This document shows, piece by piece, positions 5,375 through 15,900 of a stretch of 39,292 nucleotides of DNA. The DNA lies in the IMG/VR virus record IMGVR_UViG_3300042321_001857, positions 1 through 39,292 of that record. The stretch is one strand, 5' to 3'. This stretch comes from a virus. The notes under the pieces were generated by a model. The model was given only the letters and a program-made list of their open reading frames with translations, was not told the DNA's origin and ran no database searches. Position 1 is the first letter of the stretch, and every line of letters begins with the position of its first letter. Made by a program: the position numbers and the translations under genes.

Positions 5375-8300
5375 TTAAAATGTTGCTGAAAACAGCACTA
5401 ATCCACGTTTTGGAGCACGAATGTTTATCTGGTTATCTATATAGGTTCTTACAGCAGCCTCTGTTGGCACAGCCACGTTGCTGTTACCGCTCATGGTGCC
5501 ATCACTGGAGAACTCGTTGATGGTTTCGCCCAACTGAGCACCAATACTACCCAAACGTAAGCTTGTCAAACCAGCCAAGTCAAACGCATTGGCGTTTAGA
5601 GTAGCACGTCCAGTTGCCTGATCAATACGGAAGTATTCGCCTACACGGAAGTTGCCATCTTGGTCTGTACTAACATAGAACACACGTCCTGGGTACACCT
5701 CGTTGGTTTCGTTGCCTTGTGCAGGCGGCTGGGTTGGAGTGCCTGGATAGTTAGTAGTAGATATACCACCTGTACCAATGTTTAAGAAGTCGTGGCCAGT
5801 TAGTCGGATCTGCGAGTATTCACTACGCAGTGTGACTGCTGTGCCGGTTGCACTGCCTGTGGGCTTTTCTTGTGCCAGTATAATCACTATTTCACTGCTA
5901 GTATTGGTATAGGTGCCAGTAAAGCTCTGTACAACGTAGGCAACACTATCTCCTGCAAGTTGAATACTCTGACCAGGTTTGGGTGCTGCTGTCAAGTTGT
6001 TTAGTACAAGTACAAAACCTTTTTGATCTTCCAATGCTCCTGCACTAACAGTTCCTGTGCCACCATCACTAAACGTCAGGGTATCGCCCAGTGTGAAACT
6101 TCCGCTTGTGTTGCGTAAGTATACTTTGTTCGCACTATACTGTACATTTGTTACTATACCAGTTCCACCGCCACTGCTTGTACAGGTATTGCCCACATTG
6201 ATTGTGCCGCCCTGATAAACAAAGTTTAACTGGCGTCCAAGTAGAGTTCCGGTAACAGCGGCTTCGTCAGTTTTAAAGCCCTGACTTACTGCACCCCAAG
6301 TACCGTAACTGTTGTTACCGTTTAGGGCTCTGATATGTCCACCGCCTGTACTTGCATAACCAAAATAGCAATAGTAAGTAAAACAGCTAACAATTTCTGC
6401 TTTACCGCCGTCTTTCATCCAATAACCAACACCGTTATCACTGATAACTGTAAATCCATGGAAAATCATGGATTTTGCACCGGTAGTGTGTACACTGCCG
6501 TCGACCAAGGCACCAATCAAACCGCTGCCAATAGCACTGCACTCCAACACATAGGGTGATTTTGTGGTAATAGGACTGGAGGGGTTTAGTCTTGCTACAA
6601 CACCGCGAATAGTACTGGTTTCAATATTTTCAGGAGTTGTGCCTGGAGTCCAACCAGTCATGCCTACAAAAGTCATCTTGTTCAAGATACTGCCGTTGCT
6701 CATCAACCACATTGTAGACTGATTGTTTGGTGTTACACCATCATCACTGTTACCAGAACGTGGTTGTACAATAGTAGTGCGTTGGTTGTCGCCGACAATA
6801 GCCACATTGGCAGGTACTGTAATGGGTAGTTGTTCGCTGTAGGTACCAGTTTTAACAAAGATCGTGCTTCCTGCTTCCGCCTGCTGGCAAGCATATTTAA
6901 TACTTGCAAACGGTGTAGCCAAGTTGCTGCCGTTTACTACAGTATCCACCCCATGTGGGGCGACATAGTAAACTTTAGAAGATTCTGTAGCACCCAACCA
7001 CAATGCGGCAGTACCTGCTGAAGATATAGTAGGAGATCTACCTACCTTAGTACCACCAGCGTTTAGTGGTTCAGCATTTACTTGACCTGCTAACAAGTCG
7101 TAGTACAGTATATTATTGCCCTGATTTGTACTGGGCACCGCAACTACTTCACCACTATTGTTCAATACTGAGAACCCTAAAAACTCAAAACTGTTGTAGG
7201 GCAATCCATAGTCTCGTAGTTCTTTGATTTCTTGAGTAGCGTACTGAAAAGCTTCGCGAACAGTATCAAAAATATAACTACTAGGTATTTTTACTACTCT
7301 GTCAGTGCTATTTGTAGCAACAAAGTAAACATTAATAAACTTATTTGTGGGAATGTTATTTAAATCATAACCAGCAACTAGGACATAGTTATTGTACTGT
7401 GGAACTGGTGTTAGTGTGGTTGTTGAAGTAAAGCCTGTTGCACCACCTGTGTCTGTAACAACAATATTTGCAAAACTATAGTGCTTGCCTGGATTGACGA
7501 CTGTAACACCTAAAATACCGCTTGGTGTTGCATTAACAGCAAAAGTAGCACCTGTGCCCGGAGTACTGCTGGTTACAGTTGCTGATGCATATGTATAGTT
7601 AGTGCCTGCATTTGTCAATGTAACAGCAGAAATACTATTGCCAGCTGCAAGAGTTAAACTTATTGCACCGTTTTGAGCATGCTGGTTGGCTGTGAGTTGC
7701 ACAGTAGGGGTACTAGTGTAGTCTCTACCGGGATTGGTTACCGACACGCTACCTATTGGGTAACCGCTCAAAATAGCATCTGCTGTAGCACCTGTACCAC
7801 CGCCGCCAGTAATTGTTAGTGTGGCAGTAGTATATCCATAACCTGGATTGACAATAGTCAAGTCAGTTACACCACCAGCAGTTACTTGTGCAGTTACTAC
7901 AGCTCCAAAACCGTCGCCGTTAACTGTTACTGTTGGATTGCTGGTATACCCAGAACCTACGTTAGTGATCTGATAGCTTTCAATTGTGCTCTTACGAACA
8001 AATGCTGTTGCCAAAGCACCTGTGCCATTGCCTGTAATATTTACGTTTGCAAAAGTGTAGCCACTACCGGGGTTTACTATGTTAATATCAGTAACTGCTC
8101 CAGCCACAATGGTAGCTGTTGCAGTAGCACCTGTTCCGTCACCAGTAATAGTTGCAGTAGCATTAGTGTATCCAGTGCCCAAGCTATTCATTACTACAGC
8201 AGCCACTGGGGTACCAGTATTCAAAGTAATGGCTACTGTGGCACCGGTGCCACCACCTCCAGTTACTGTTCCACTAACACTTGTATAACGGCTGCCAGCA

Positions 8301-11290
8301 TTTGTAATTGCTGCACTAGCAACGTTGGCTCCAGCTGGTACTGTCAAGGTTGCTGTTGCACCTGTTCCATCACCATTTAAAGTAATAGTTGAGTTGTTTG
8401 CGTAGTTATAACCACCATTTGTAAGTGTAACACTTTGTAGCGGCGCACCTTCTAGTACGGGTGTAACAACCGCTCCAGTACCGTCACCTTGAACACTTAA
8501 ACTAGTAGTTAAACCACTGTATCCACTACCTTGACTTGTAACGGTTACTGCACTCAATACACCCAGTTTATAACTAAATTGACTGTCTTCGGAATCTGCA
8601 AGTCTCCAACCTGAACCTCTTCTAGTTAAGAATTTGTTACTTGTTTTTACAGGCGCTGTAAATGTCAAGTCCGCGTCCATTAATTCACCAGTTTTGGTAT
8701 TTGTATAAGTGGACGATCCTGCTGAGGTTGTGGTTAAACCATATCCAGTTATTACTTTTGCTTTTTCTGCTCTTTTTAATCTTACTATGGTAGCCCCATC
8801 CATGGAGATACCGTGTCGCTGATCTTCTACACTAAGGGCTCTACTGTCTATACTGCTGCCATTAACCGCGGCCACATTGGCCATCATAGTTAGTGTGGAA
8901 TCTGTACGAAAAGTGGAACTGGTCAGTGTTCCGCCATTAAAAAAGAAGTAGTTATAATCGGCAATACTAGGGCTTTGAACGGATACTAGTGTTGTCTTTT
9001 CATACCGTACGCCACTAACCCAATACACAAACCTAGTTTGACCTGGGGCAGGGAATACTACAAGAGTTCTTGGTACAGCACTTGTGGAGTAGGCTGTGTC
9101 ACTAGCAAATACGCCATTTTCTCTGGTAGTTACATTACCATTTATATCGATACTGTAAATACGTGTACCATTGTCGCTATATTCTACTACCCCCCTGGTG
9201 CTGGGGTGCTGGTTGTCGAAACCGGTAGGATCATCTGTGGTGTTAGTAAGAGTAGAACCACCAATAACGTCCAATACGCCATCAACGGTTACATTGCTCT
9301 TCAATGTAGTAAGTGCACCGGTCTTGCCCAGATTTAGATTATCAGTACCACTAAATCCAGTCACTGCTGTTAGGTTCTGGTTGGCAATATTGAGGGTAGT
9401 ACCACTAACTGTGATATCCCCGCCATCAACATTGAGGTCACCGTCTACATCTAAGTTATTTTTTACCCGAGTAGTGCCAGTTGTAGCACCTATAGTAATA
9501 GTAGTAGCTGCTCCAAAAGCGTTAACACTTGTAGCATTAGTATTAGCTATATTTAGATTAGCGCCACTAACTGTGATATCGCCACCATCAATATTGAGAT
9601 CGCCGTCTACATCTAGATCACCACTAACACGAGTATTGGCAAGGGTAGAAGTGCCGTCAGTGGTAATAGTAGAACCGTTTGTAAGATTTAAACTACCACC
9701 AATAATGTTAATTACTGCTCCACTTTGTGCAGTATAAGTTGCAGATGAACCACTGGCAACTACAGGTCCAGTAATGGTACCACCGCTAGTCCTATTCAAA
9801 AATCCATCTACGTATTGCTTGGTTGCAGCGTGTAGGGCGTCTGTGGGATTTGCAAACAGTGTAAGCATGCCCAGCATTGCGTCTCCGTCTTTCGACAAGA
9901 AACCTTCTGCTCCAGTTGCAAAACTACTCCAATTTGCGTTTGTACCACCCGCTGGATTGCTGCCACCAATTGTATCAGCCGCAGCAATAAATGAACTAGA
10001 ACCTGCCTTTACGACGTCGTCTTTGAAGTATTGCGTGGTACTAACCCAAGCACCTCTCCAGCGAATACCACTATTAAATTTTTGCCACTTATTATCTGCT
10101 AGATCTGAGGCAAAAGTTGTAGAAGCATGGGGCGTTATAGATATGTATGTATTGCCACCATAACTAACTACTTCATCGGTAGCATATTGTGTAGCAGTTG
10201 TCCAATCACCTCGAGCTTTGATGCCAGGAACTACCTTATCCCATACAGATGTATTTGTTGGGTTGGTGTCACTATTGTCAGACTTAGCGCGGTACAGTGA
10301 CCCACCATAGTTTACTATTTGATTGATCTTGTATGCAATTACACTAGACCATATACCTTCGTAAGCAAATCCAGAATTGTACACTTGCCATCTGGATGTA
10401 TCTGTGGGCAAGTTACCTGTAGTTACACCAAGTGCAATATATACATTGCCACCATAGTTAACAATGTCACCTTGAAAGTAACCAGTAGAATTATTGTATA
10501 TACCCTTGTAACTATTACCAGAAGTTAAAAGTTCCCAATTAGCAGAAACTGTAGGCAGAGTATTAGACTGTGTTAGCCTGGAACGATAAAGATTATTGCC
10601 ATAAACTACAATATCATTAACAAAGTACTCAGTTACGCTGCTGTAGGTACCAGTAAATTTAATGCCACCAACATACAACTCCCAAAAAGTAGTATTGTTT
10701 GGTTTGTTGCCAGTAGTTTCTGTTTTTGCACGATAAATATTGGCACCGTAGGCTACCAAGTCATTTGGAACATACGCTGTTGCATCGTTGTATACGCTCT
10801 TTGGACTTACACCTTCTACAAATCTATCCCAAAAGGTAGTATTTGTGGGTAGGTTGTTAGTGGTATCTTGCTTGGCAACATAAATACTGCCACCGTATTT
10901 AACAACGTCATTTTTCTGATATATACCAGTGTTGGAGTACTCTCCCTCATACTGAATACCGTCTAAAAATCTAGACCAATATACAGGGTTTGGAGGGGTA
11001 ATGTTGATAGAATCCCTAATGGATACATAAACAACACCACCATGTGCTATGCCATCACCAATTTTGTAGTTTGTGCTGGTACTAAAAACACCTTGGAAGT
11101 TAAAACCCTCAATCATCAAGGCCCAGTGCGATGCTTCTGTTGGTAGCACTCCTGCGGTTTTTAGTGCATATGTGTACACATATACATTGCCGCCATACTT
11201 AACGATATCGTTAGACTCATATGTGGTGCTAGAACTCCAGTTTCCAGCAAAGTGGAAGCGTAATTTTCCTAGATCGATTAATTGACTCAT
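5375..11290 (-). CDS. Giant multi-repeat tail fibre/adhesin
   Basis: 1971 residues. Residues about 13-463 hold nine tandem repeats of about 49 residues (pattern W/Y-S-x-x-x-x-Y..NDIVxYGGxxYxA...P......W), resembling the small chitin- or cellulose-binding modules of family 5/12 type. Next comes DAMLGMLTLFANPTDALHAATKQYVDG (about 467-495), a classic phage fibre motif. A stretch of repeated DVDGDLNIDGGDITVSG units follows. Residues about 915-1275 contain about ten Gly-rich repeats ending in GSGYT or PGYGYT. From about 1430 there is a pectate-lyase-like right-handed beta-helix opening (KVYYVAPHGVDT, FASIKYACQQAEAGSTIFV, TYSEQLPI). The C-terminus contains VPTEAAVRTYID. I see no S74 chaperone domain. 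The start is two bases after the upstream stop with a poor Shine-Dalgarno, suggesting coupling. Likely a polysaccharide-binding side or tip fibre. Confidence 0.8.
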   Translation of the reverse strand: MSQLIDLGKLRFHFAGNWSSSTTYESNDIVKYGGNVYVYTYALKTAGVLPTEASHWALMIEGFNFQGVFSTSTNYKIGDGIAHGGVVYVSIRDSINITPPNPVYWSRFLDGIQYEGEYSNTGIYQKNDVVKYGGSIYVAKQDTTNNLPTNTTFWDRFVEGVSPKSVYNDATAYVPNDLVAYGANIYRAKTETTGNKPNNTTFWELYVGGIKFTGTYSSVTEYFVNDIVVYGNNLYRSRLTQSNTLPTVSANWELLTSGNSYKGIYNNSTGYFQGDIVNYGGNVYIALGVTTGNLPTDTSRWQVYNSGFAYEGIWSSVIAYKINQIVNYGGSLYRAKSDNSDTNPTNTSVWDKVVPGIKARGDWTTATQYATDEVVSYGGNTYISITPHASTTFASDLADNKWQKFNSGIRWRGAWVSTTQYFKDDVVKAGSSSFIAAADTIGGSNPAGGTNANWSSFATGAEGFLSKDGDAMLGMLTLFANPTDALHAATKQYVDGFLNRTSGGTITGPVVASGSSATYTAQSGAVINIIGGSLNLTNGSTITTDGTSTLANTRVSGDLDVDGDLNIDGGDITVSGANLNIANTNATSVNAFGAATTITIGATTGTTRVKNNLDVDGDLNVDGGDITVSGTTLNIANQNLTAVTGFSGTDNLNLGKTGALTTLKSNVTVDGVLDVIGGSTLTNTTDDPTGFDNQHPSTRGVVEYSDNGTRIYSIDINGNVTTRENGVFASDTAYSTSAVPRTLVVFPAPGQTRFVYWVSGVRYEKTTLVSVQSPSIADYNYFFFNGGTLTSSTFRTDSTLTMMANVAAVNGSSIDSRALSVEDQRHGISMDGATIVRLKRAEKAKVITGYGLTTTSAGSSTYTNTKTGELMDADLTFTAPVKTSNKFLTRRGSGWRLADSEDSQFSYKLGVLSAVTVTSQGSGYSGLTTSLSVQGDGTGAVVTPVLEGAPLQSVTLTNGGYNYANNSTITLNGDGTGATATLTVPAGANVASAAITNAGSRYTSVSGTVTGGGGTGATVAITLNTGTPVAAVVMNSLGTGYTNATATITGDGTGATATATIVAGAVTDINIVNPGSGYTFANVNITGNGTGALATAFVRKSTIESYQITNVGSGYTSNPTVTVNGDGFGAVVTAQVTAGGVTDLTIVNPGYGYTTATLTITGGGGTGATADAILSGYPIGSVSVTNPGRDYTSTPTVQLTANQHAQNGAISLTLAAGNSISAVTLTNAGTNYTYASATVTSSTPGTGATFAVNATPSGILGVTVVNPGKHYSFANIVVTDTGGATGFTSTTTLTPVPQYNNYVLVAGYDLNNIPTNKFINVYFVATNSTDRVVKIPSSYIFDTVREAFQYATQEIKELRDYGLPYNSFEFLGFSVLNNSGEVVAVPSTNQGNNILYYDLLAGQVNAEPLNAGGTKVGRSPTISSAGTAALWLGATESSKVYYVAPHGVDTVVNGSNLATPFASIKYACQQAEAGSTIFVKTGTYSEQLPITVPANVAIVGDNQRTTIVQPRSGNSDDGVTPNNQSTMWLMSNGSILNKMTFVGMTGWTPGTTPENIETSTIRGVVARLNPSSPITTKSPYVLECSAIGSGLIGALVDGSVHTTGAKSMIFHGFTVISDNGVGYWMKDGGKAEIVSCFTYYCYFGYASTGGGHIRALNGNNSYGTWGAVSQGFKTDEAAVTGTLLGRQLNFVYQGGTINVGNTCTSSGGGTGIVTNVQYSANKVYLRNTSGSFTLGDTLTFSDGGTGTVSAGALEDQKGFVLVLNNLTAAPKPGQSIQLAGDSVAYVVQSFTGTYTNTSSEIVIILAQEKPTGSATGTAVTLRSEYSQIRLTGHDFLNIGTGGISTTNYPGTPTQPPAQGNETNEVYPGRVFYVSTDQDGNFRVGEYFRIDQATGRATLNANAFDLAGLTSLRLGSIGAQLGETINEFSSDGTMSGNSNVAVPTEAAVRTYIDNQINIRAPKRGLVLFSATF

Positions 11291-11291
11291 A

Positions 11292-11525
11292 TTATACTAA
11301 CCTCATCAATAAGTGTCCCTTGTTGCCCCACTCAAACCCTATAGTGTCTGTACTCCATACCCACTGTTTGTAGTCGTATTTATCTATCATATTATCCTCT
11401 GGTAATGAGACCGGAGTATCTCCGTCCAACACTTCTATGTTTAAATTTCCAGTATCCGGATCCAGTCTAAAACCGTAGAATACTTTATCAGCCAAGTCGC
11501 TGCCTGTATAAAATCCGCCCATCAT
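11292..11525 (-). CDS. Small conserved-type virion protein, unknown role
   Basis: 77 residues, MMGGFYTGSDLADKVFYGFRLD and onward, acidic and aromatic with no membrane segment. It overlaps the preceding gene by ATGA and ends one base before the start of the giant fibre, so it is almost certainly translated together with them. The second Met at 11522 is an alternative start. I do not recognise a family. From its place between two virion proteins it may be a fibre adaptor or small structural protein. Confidence 0.6.
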   Translation of the reverse strand: MMGGFYTGSDLADKVFYGFRLDPDTGNLNIEVLDGDTPVSLPEDNMIDKYDYKQWVWSTDTIGFEWGNKGHLLMRLV

Positions 11526-11842
11526 GTTACTCCTTGTAGTATTGAAAGTACGATATCTATACTGTTATCAACTTTTGCTGATGCTATTATTTTGTCTCCA
11601 GCATCCAGTATTAATTTGTTGCCCTTTGACATTTCAAAGGCATCACCGCCAGCTATCCTTTTATCTTTATAAAAGTGGGTATCTGTACTGCCTTTACGTA
11701 CTTTAATAGACACAGGCACAGTAGACGCTATCAGATTTGTTATATTTCCACCTATAACTATAGATTTCTGAGAAGCATTAAATACTATTACTTCTGTAGT
11801 ACCTATATTTCTATAAGTTGCATTGACGAATGATGTTGCCAT
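11522..11842 (-). CDS. Small beta-sandwich virion protein
   Basis: 106 residues. The pattern IGTTEVIVFNASQKSIVIGGNITN, then VPVSIKVRKG, and finally KLILDAGDKIIAS and NSIDIVLSIL is that of a compact all-beta phage domain in which a strand-rich N-half and a KLILxxGD-type C-half form one sandwich. Proteins of this look occur in many marine phages as virion or decoration proteins (recalled family knowledge). It appears to be the undivided counterpart of the two terminal segments of the 518-residue protein at 3801-5357. The ATG is preceded by GGGGTAA, and the gene follows the upstream stop by a few bases. Confidence 0.65.
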   Translation of the reverse strand: MATSFVNATYRNIGTTEVIVFNASQKSIVIGGNITNLIASTVPVSIKVRKGSTDTHFYKDKRIAGGDAFEMSKGNKLILDAGDKIIASAKVDNSIDIVLSILQGVT

Positions 11843-11845
11843 AAA

Positions 11846-12157
11846 TTACCCCAGAGCAATGGCCATAGTAATTGAAAGATCAGTTACTCCAAGATCTTCA
11901 ATTGCGGTCCAACTACTGTTTGTGCCGTTAGTGCTGAGTACATAACCGGATTTATTTGTTTGAGACGGCAACACTTTTATTTCACTAATTGAATTTATCC
12001 AACTAGGATTGGAGTAGGATACACTAATATCTACTTTATTATCGTTAAGAGATCTAAAGTTGCCATCCAGCTCTAAGTTTGTAAGAGGAGTACCTTTGGC
12101 AACTGTGCTAGTAGGTATATCAGGAGTTACCGACTGTCTAAAAATAATATTTGCCAT
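11846..12157 (-). CDS. Small fibre-associated protein
   Basis: 103 residues. It contains TNLELDGNFRSLNDNKVDIS, which fits the widespread phage fibre motif in which an N-terminal linker is followed by an N-x-x-F-x-x-L-N-x-x-K helix, and then SYSNPSWINSISEIKVL, also a common fibre segment. The C-terminus is hydrophobic and short. The Shine-Dalgarno is GGAGAC. It may be a short trimeric connector for the adjacent adhesins; that role is inferred from motif and neighbours only. Confidence 0.6.
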   Translation of the reverse strand: MANIIFRQSVTPDIPTSTVAKGTPLTNLELDGNFRSLNDNKVDISVSYSNPSWINSISEIKVLPSQTNKSGYVLSTNGTNSSWTAIEDLGVTDLSITMAIALG

Positions 12158-12186
12158 TTTGTCTCCAGTACCCGGTTACGTTTATA

Positions 12187-12918
12187 TTATGCTACTGTGA
12201 TCTTCCAGGTTATTTGCAAGCTGTCGTTTACACCCTTGTTAATAACACCGATACTACCACCACCAAAAACTGTACGACACAACATGATACCACCACCACT
12301 TGGGGAGCCGCTAACGCCAGCATTAAATATGCCTGCTTCGTTTAGGGCTCCATAATTTTCTCCTGCAGCCCAAGATGCTACATATTGAATAGCATCGTTA
12401 GTTACAGTGGTTGTTGTACGTGTAGGAACTACGCTTTTTCTCATAGGAGCAGTAATGCCTGTGGTTTCGGCTACCAGAGAAGTAAGTGTGGCATCTGCCG
12501 GCAGTGTATTGCCAGTACCAACAGCCATAACTACCATGCTTCTGGTGTGATGACGATATGTCATGGGCGCTGTACCAGTAATGGAGATTGCTGAACCTCC
12601 TAAAGTGGCAGATACTTGGAAAGTATTAGAGGCTACACCAACTATAAAGTACAGGGTATTGAGTGTAACACCTGTATTACCACCCAGATTAGTAAAAATT
12701 ACTTCGTCGCCATCAGCATAAGTATGTCCAGTTTGTGTAATGGTTGAACCACTTACTGAAGTTGTTGTGTAAGTAAAGTCATTCATACCATAGGCAATAT
12801 ATGCCTTACCCACATTGGTAATATAATTATCGTACGTTTTGTCGATTCTTATTTTACCATTAATATCTTTTAGTAGAATATTTACTCTACCAGATAGTTT
12901 AAATTTGTCATTTAACAT
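12187..12918 (-). CDS. Tail/baseplate protein with FCCH-like insert
   Basis: 243 residues. The flanking parts (LSGRVNILLKDINGKIRIDKTYDNYITNVGKAYIAY at the start, and NYGALNEAGIFNAG with NDSLQITWKITVA at the end) look like one phage tail protein in which the C-terminal strand returns to the N-terminal domain. Residues about 52-118 (TITQTGHTYADGDEVIFTNLGG, then TLYFIVGVASNTFQVSATLGG) are a clear FCCH-like module of the sort inserted in many phage tail proteins. The Shine-Dalgarno is weak (CAGGG). It sits between the repetitive 1025-residue protein and the small fibre proteins, and a structural role is likely. Confidence 0.7.
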   Translation of the reverse strand: MLNDKFKLSGRVNILLKDINGKIRIDKTYDNYITNVGKAYIAYGMNDFTYTTTSVSGSTITQTGHTYADGDEVIFTNLGGNTGVTLNTLYFIVGVASNTFQVSATLGGSAISITGTAPMTYRHHTRSMVVMAVGTGNTLPADATLTSLVAETTGITAPMRKSVVPTRTTTTVTNDAIQYVASWAAGENYGALNEAGIFNAGVSGSPSGGGIMLCRTVFGGGSIGVINKGVNDSLQITWKITVA

Positions 12919-12921
12919 GTA

Positions 12922-15900
12922 TTACCCTGCTTCCTCTAAGATTATTGAACCTGTGTATCCCAAATCTACATAATCTCCTAGAGTGTAGTCATGAGATAGA
13001 ACTTGTATGTATCCACTAACAGCTATAAAATCGGGGGCCGACTTACCAACACCAGCTGTGGATATGTCTGATAGCGATATACTATCAATAGTTGATTTAT
13101 CTGTTTTCACTAACATACTGTCTACAAGTGTAGCAGTATCGTAATAGAATAGTGTAGTAAGTAAAAACGGTATTATTGTGTCTGATATTGTTGCTGTTTC
13201 TAAAACTGTTGATGAGTAATCAGATATTGTATTTACATTGTCTAATATACCTATTGCATCAAGTATAGATTTGCCTACAAATGCTATTTGATCGTCATCT
13301 ATATTAGCTAAACCATAGTAATCATCTGTTGTTGTAACTGTATCTTGTGTATTAAATATGTAGTCGGAAAATATACTTATTTGATCTGTTATACTTGTTT
13401 GATCTATAACTGTTGGTTCTATATAGAAGTATGCAGTATCATTACCAGTTACAACATCGGCAATATCTTTTAAATAGTTGTTTAGTATTGTTACACTATC
13501 AGTTGTAGTTAAACTATCTGTACTAATACCAATAAACAAACTTAATGTATCTATACTATCAGTAATGCCCACATTATCTGTATTGCTTCTTGAGTAAAGT
13601 TTTAGTGTGCTTACAACATCAGTTGTAAAAAATGCATCTGATGTATTCAAGTAATACTGATTTTCTGCTGATACCAAATCGTCAAGTGTAGCTACATTGT
13701 CTATAACTTCAGGATTATAACTACTTAATCTTGATATAGAATCATTGATTAGAGCAGTATCAGTAAATACCGGTATATAGTTACTAGTAGTATTTATATT
13801 GTCTGTAATACTAACAGTATCGTAATAGAATAATAGAATACTTAAAGACGGTATTATTACGTCTGATATTGTTGCTGCTGTTTCTAAAACCGTTGATGAG
13901 TAATCAGATATTGTATTTACATTGTCTAATATACCTATTGTATCAAGTATAGATTTGCCTACAAATGCTATTTGATCGTCATCTATATTAGCTAAACCAT
14001 AGTAATCATCTGTTGTTGTAACTGTATCTTGTGTATTAAATATGTAATAGGAGACTATATTTATTTGATCTGTTATACTTGTTTGATCTATAACTGTTGG
14101 TTCTATATAGAAGTATGCAGTATCATTACCAGTTACAACATCGGCAATATCTTTTAAATAGTTGTTTAGTATTGTTACACTATCAGTTGTAGTTAAACTA
14201 TCTGTACTAATACCAATAAACAAACTTAATGTATCTATACTATCAGTAATGCCCACATTATCTGTATTGCTTCTTGAGTAAAGTTTTAGTGTGCTTACAA
14301 CATCAGTTGTAAAAAATGCATCTGATGTATTCAAGTAATACTGATTTTCTGCTGATACCAAATCGTCAAGTGTAGCTACATTGTCTATAACTTCAGGATT
14401 ATAACTACTTAATCTTGATATAGAATCATTGATTAGAGCAGTATCAGTAAATACCGGTATATAGTTACTAGTAGTATTTATATTGTCTGTAATACTAACA
14501 GTATCGTAATAGAATAATAGAATACTTAAAGACGGTATTATTACGTCTGATATTGTTGCTGCTGTTTCTAAAACCGTTGATGAGTAATCAGATATTGTAT
14601 TTACATTGTCTAATATACCTATTGTATCAAGTATAGATTTGCCTACAAATGCTATTTGATCGTCATCTATATTAGCTAAACCATAGTAATCATCTGTTGT
14701 TGTAACTGTATCTTGTGTATTAAATATGTAGTCGGAAAATATATTTATTTGATCTGTTATACTTGTTTGATCTATAACTATTGGTTCTATATAGAAGTAT
14801 GCACTATCATTACTAGTTACAATATCAGATGTATTTTTTATGACTGATGTTGCTACACTATCAGTTGTACTTAAATTATCTATACTATTAACAATAAATG
14901 AACTTGATGTATCTATACTATCTGCAATGTCGACAGTATCTATATTACTACGTGAGTAAAGTTTTAGCGTATTTACAACATCAGTTATAAAAAATGCATC
15001 TGATGTATTCAAGTAATACTGATTTTCTGCTGATACCAAATCGTCAAGTGTAGCTACATTATCTATAACTTCACGATTGTAGCTGTTTAATACTGATACA
15101 GAATCACCTATCAAGGCCGTATCAGTAAATACTGTAGTATAGTTACTAATAGTATTTATACTATCTGTAATACTGACGGTATCAAATACATTATTACCTA
15201 TTAGCGCTACTTGATCGTCATCTACACTGGTTATGCCATCAAAATCATCTGTAGGAGTTATAAAGTCTGTAGTATTATAGTTATAACCAGAAGTAATAGA
15301 TACTGACTCAAATATATAACTAGTATCATTTATTCTTGATCCGGCTATTATTGATACGGAGTCAGAAGTAATTGTACTATCTATAGTTACTCTATCGTAA
15401 CCAGATAGTACGTCTATTCTATCTGATACACCTACTTCCTCACCAAGATTTTTGGCGAATTGCAGTATTATTCTTTCTACTGCTAAAACTGCGTCTTGTT
15501 GTATTCTGCCCCAAGCTATTATAAAGGCTCCAAGAATATAGGTTGCTTTTAGCTTACTTAAATAATTAAATTCTAGTGCAGTTTTACGAGTACTAATATC
15601 TAGTGCAGTTTTCTTATATGATAGTTGTAATACTGCTTTTCCAGGCTGTACTATATTGAATAGTTTTGTTTGTTTTACGTAATCTACTGCTGCAGCTAAT
15701 TTACTTCTAGCAATAGCCTTGATGGCTATTTTGTTAGTTTCAGTAAAAAATACACCAAGAGAATAAGCTGTTTTTAATTTGGTAGTTTGTACTAAATCAC
15801 TTAATTTTGTTTTATTACTTGCCAAGGTTACCAAACTACTACTAATAGTTGTTTGTAGCTTTGTCCTACTTTTATATGCTAAATCGTCTAATTTTAGTTT

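Noticed and set aside
7886-8380. Plus-strand Cys/Ser-rich 164-residue frame
   Set aside because: It is antisense to the Gly-rich repeats of the giant fibre and owes its length to their codon pattern.
7470-8545. Regularly spaced repeats that could suggest a CRISPR-like array
   Set aside because: The repeats are degenerate, in frame and encode GSGYT-type protein repeats; there are no exact direct repeats with unique spacers.
11285-11320. TATAAT just before the giant fibre start
   Set aside because: The hexamer is adjacent to the ATG, leaving no room for a transcript start before the gene, and the -35 match is poor.
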